Made by a program: the position numbers and the translations under genes. From positions 1 through 5,465 of the forward strand of contig CALAHA010000124.1 of NCBI GenBank assembly GCA_937891565.1: DNA of 5,465 bases, written 5' to 3'. The notes beneath the pieces are model-generated. The model saw nothing but the letters and a program-made list of their open reading frames with translations, was not told the origin of the DNA and did no database searches. Shown one piece after another: positions 5,387 through 5,465 of this stretch (position 1 is the first letter of the stretch; each line of letters opens with the position of its first letter). The stretch is from an uncultured Ilumatobacter sp. GTDB taxonomy: Bacteria; Actinomycetota; Acidimicrobiia; Acidimicrobiales; Ilumatobacteraceae.

Positions 5387-5465
5387 CTAGACGATACGCA
5401 GGCCTGAAATCGCCCGAGAGATGACCAACTGTTGGATCTGCTCGGTGCCTTCGAAGATGTCGTGG
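5387..5465 (-). CDS. Acyl-CoA dehydrogenase, C-terminal end (partial)
   Basis: Only the last 25 codons and the TAG stop (5389-5387) lie inside the window; the gene continues past the right edge. The visible residues HDIFEGTEQIQQLVISRAISG followed by LRIV are the characteristic C-terminal end of acyl-CoA dehydrogenases. There the EGTxxIQ segment helps bind FAD of the partner subunit, and the helix after it ends the four-helix C-terminal domain. These flavoenzymes carry out the alpha,beta-dehydrogenation of acyl-CoA, the first step of beta-oxidation or of amino-acid breakdown. Substrate cannot be judged from this fragment. With the acyl-CoA ligase at the other end of the window it suggests a neighbourhood concerned with acyl-CoA metabolism. 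Confidence 0.85.
   Translation of the reverse strand, partial: HDIFEGTEQIQQLVISRAISGLRIV

Overview
The window is a GC-rich, densely packed piece of bacterial chromosome. The short acyl-CoA ligase, the TetR and SCO6745/SalK-type proteins, the acyl-CoA dehydrogenase end, and TAnnnT boxes placed directly before ATG codons all suggest an actinobacterium. An Acidimicrobiia-like lineage is my best guess, inferred from the style of the proteins and not proven. I see no tRNA, rRNA, CRISPR array, insertion sequence or phage gene, and no gene-free stretch longer than about 165 bases.

Layout, left to right. A TetR-type regulator (11-670, +) converges on a fatty acyl-CoA synthetase-like AMP-forming ligase (680-2125, -). 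An 89-bp divergent gap leads to a two-gene operon: a YceH/DUF480 double winged-helix protein (2215-2880, +) whose stop overlaps the start of a YkgJ-type cysteine-cluster protein (2873-3403, +). A strong GC hairpin follows, then a short stand-alone cyclic-nucleotide-binding-fold protein (3511-3930, +). This converges on a small thioredoxin-like CPxW protein (start 4243, -) whose 3' third is displaced by an apparent single-base deletion. A 163-bp divergent spacer separates it from an SCO6745/SalK-type protein (4407-5336, +), which converges on the last 25 codons of an acyl-CoA dehydrogenase (5387-5465, -).

Functionally, both ends point to acyl-CoA metabolism: a ligase that would activate a carboxylic acid, and a dehydrogenase that would carry out the first oxidation step. 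The TetR protein is a plausible but unproven local regulator. The middle genes are small conserved proteins of poorly known role (winged helix, metal-binding Cys cluster, CNB sensor, thioredoxin fold), and nothing in the sequence ties them into one pathway.

The observations most worth a second look are the reconstructable frameshift in the CPxW protein, a Ser substitution in the ligase P-loop, the Arg-to-His change in the CNB phosphate-binding cassette, and the apparently leaderless promoters. I did not find a convincing undescribed multi-gene system here.
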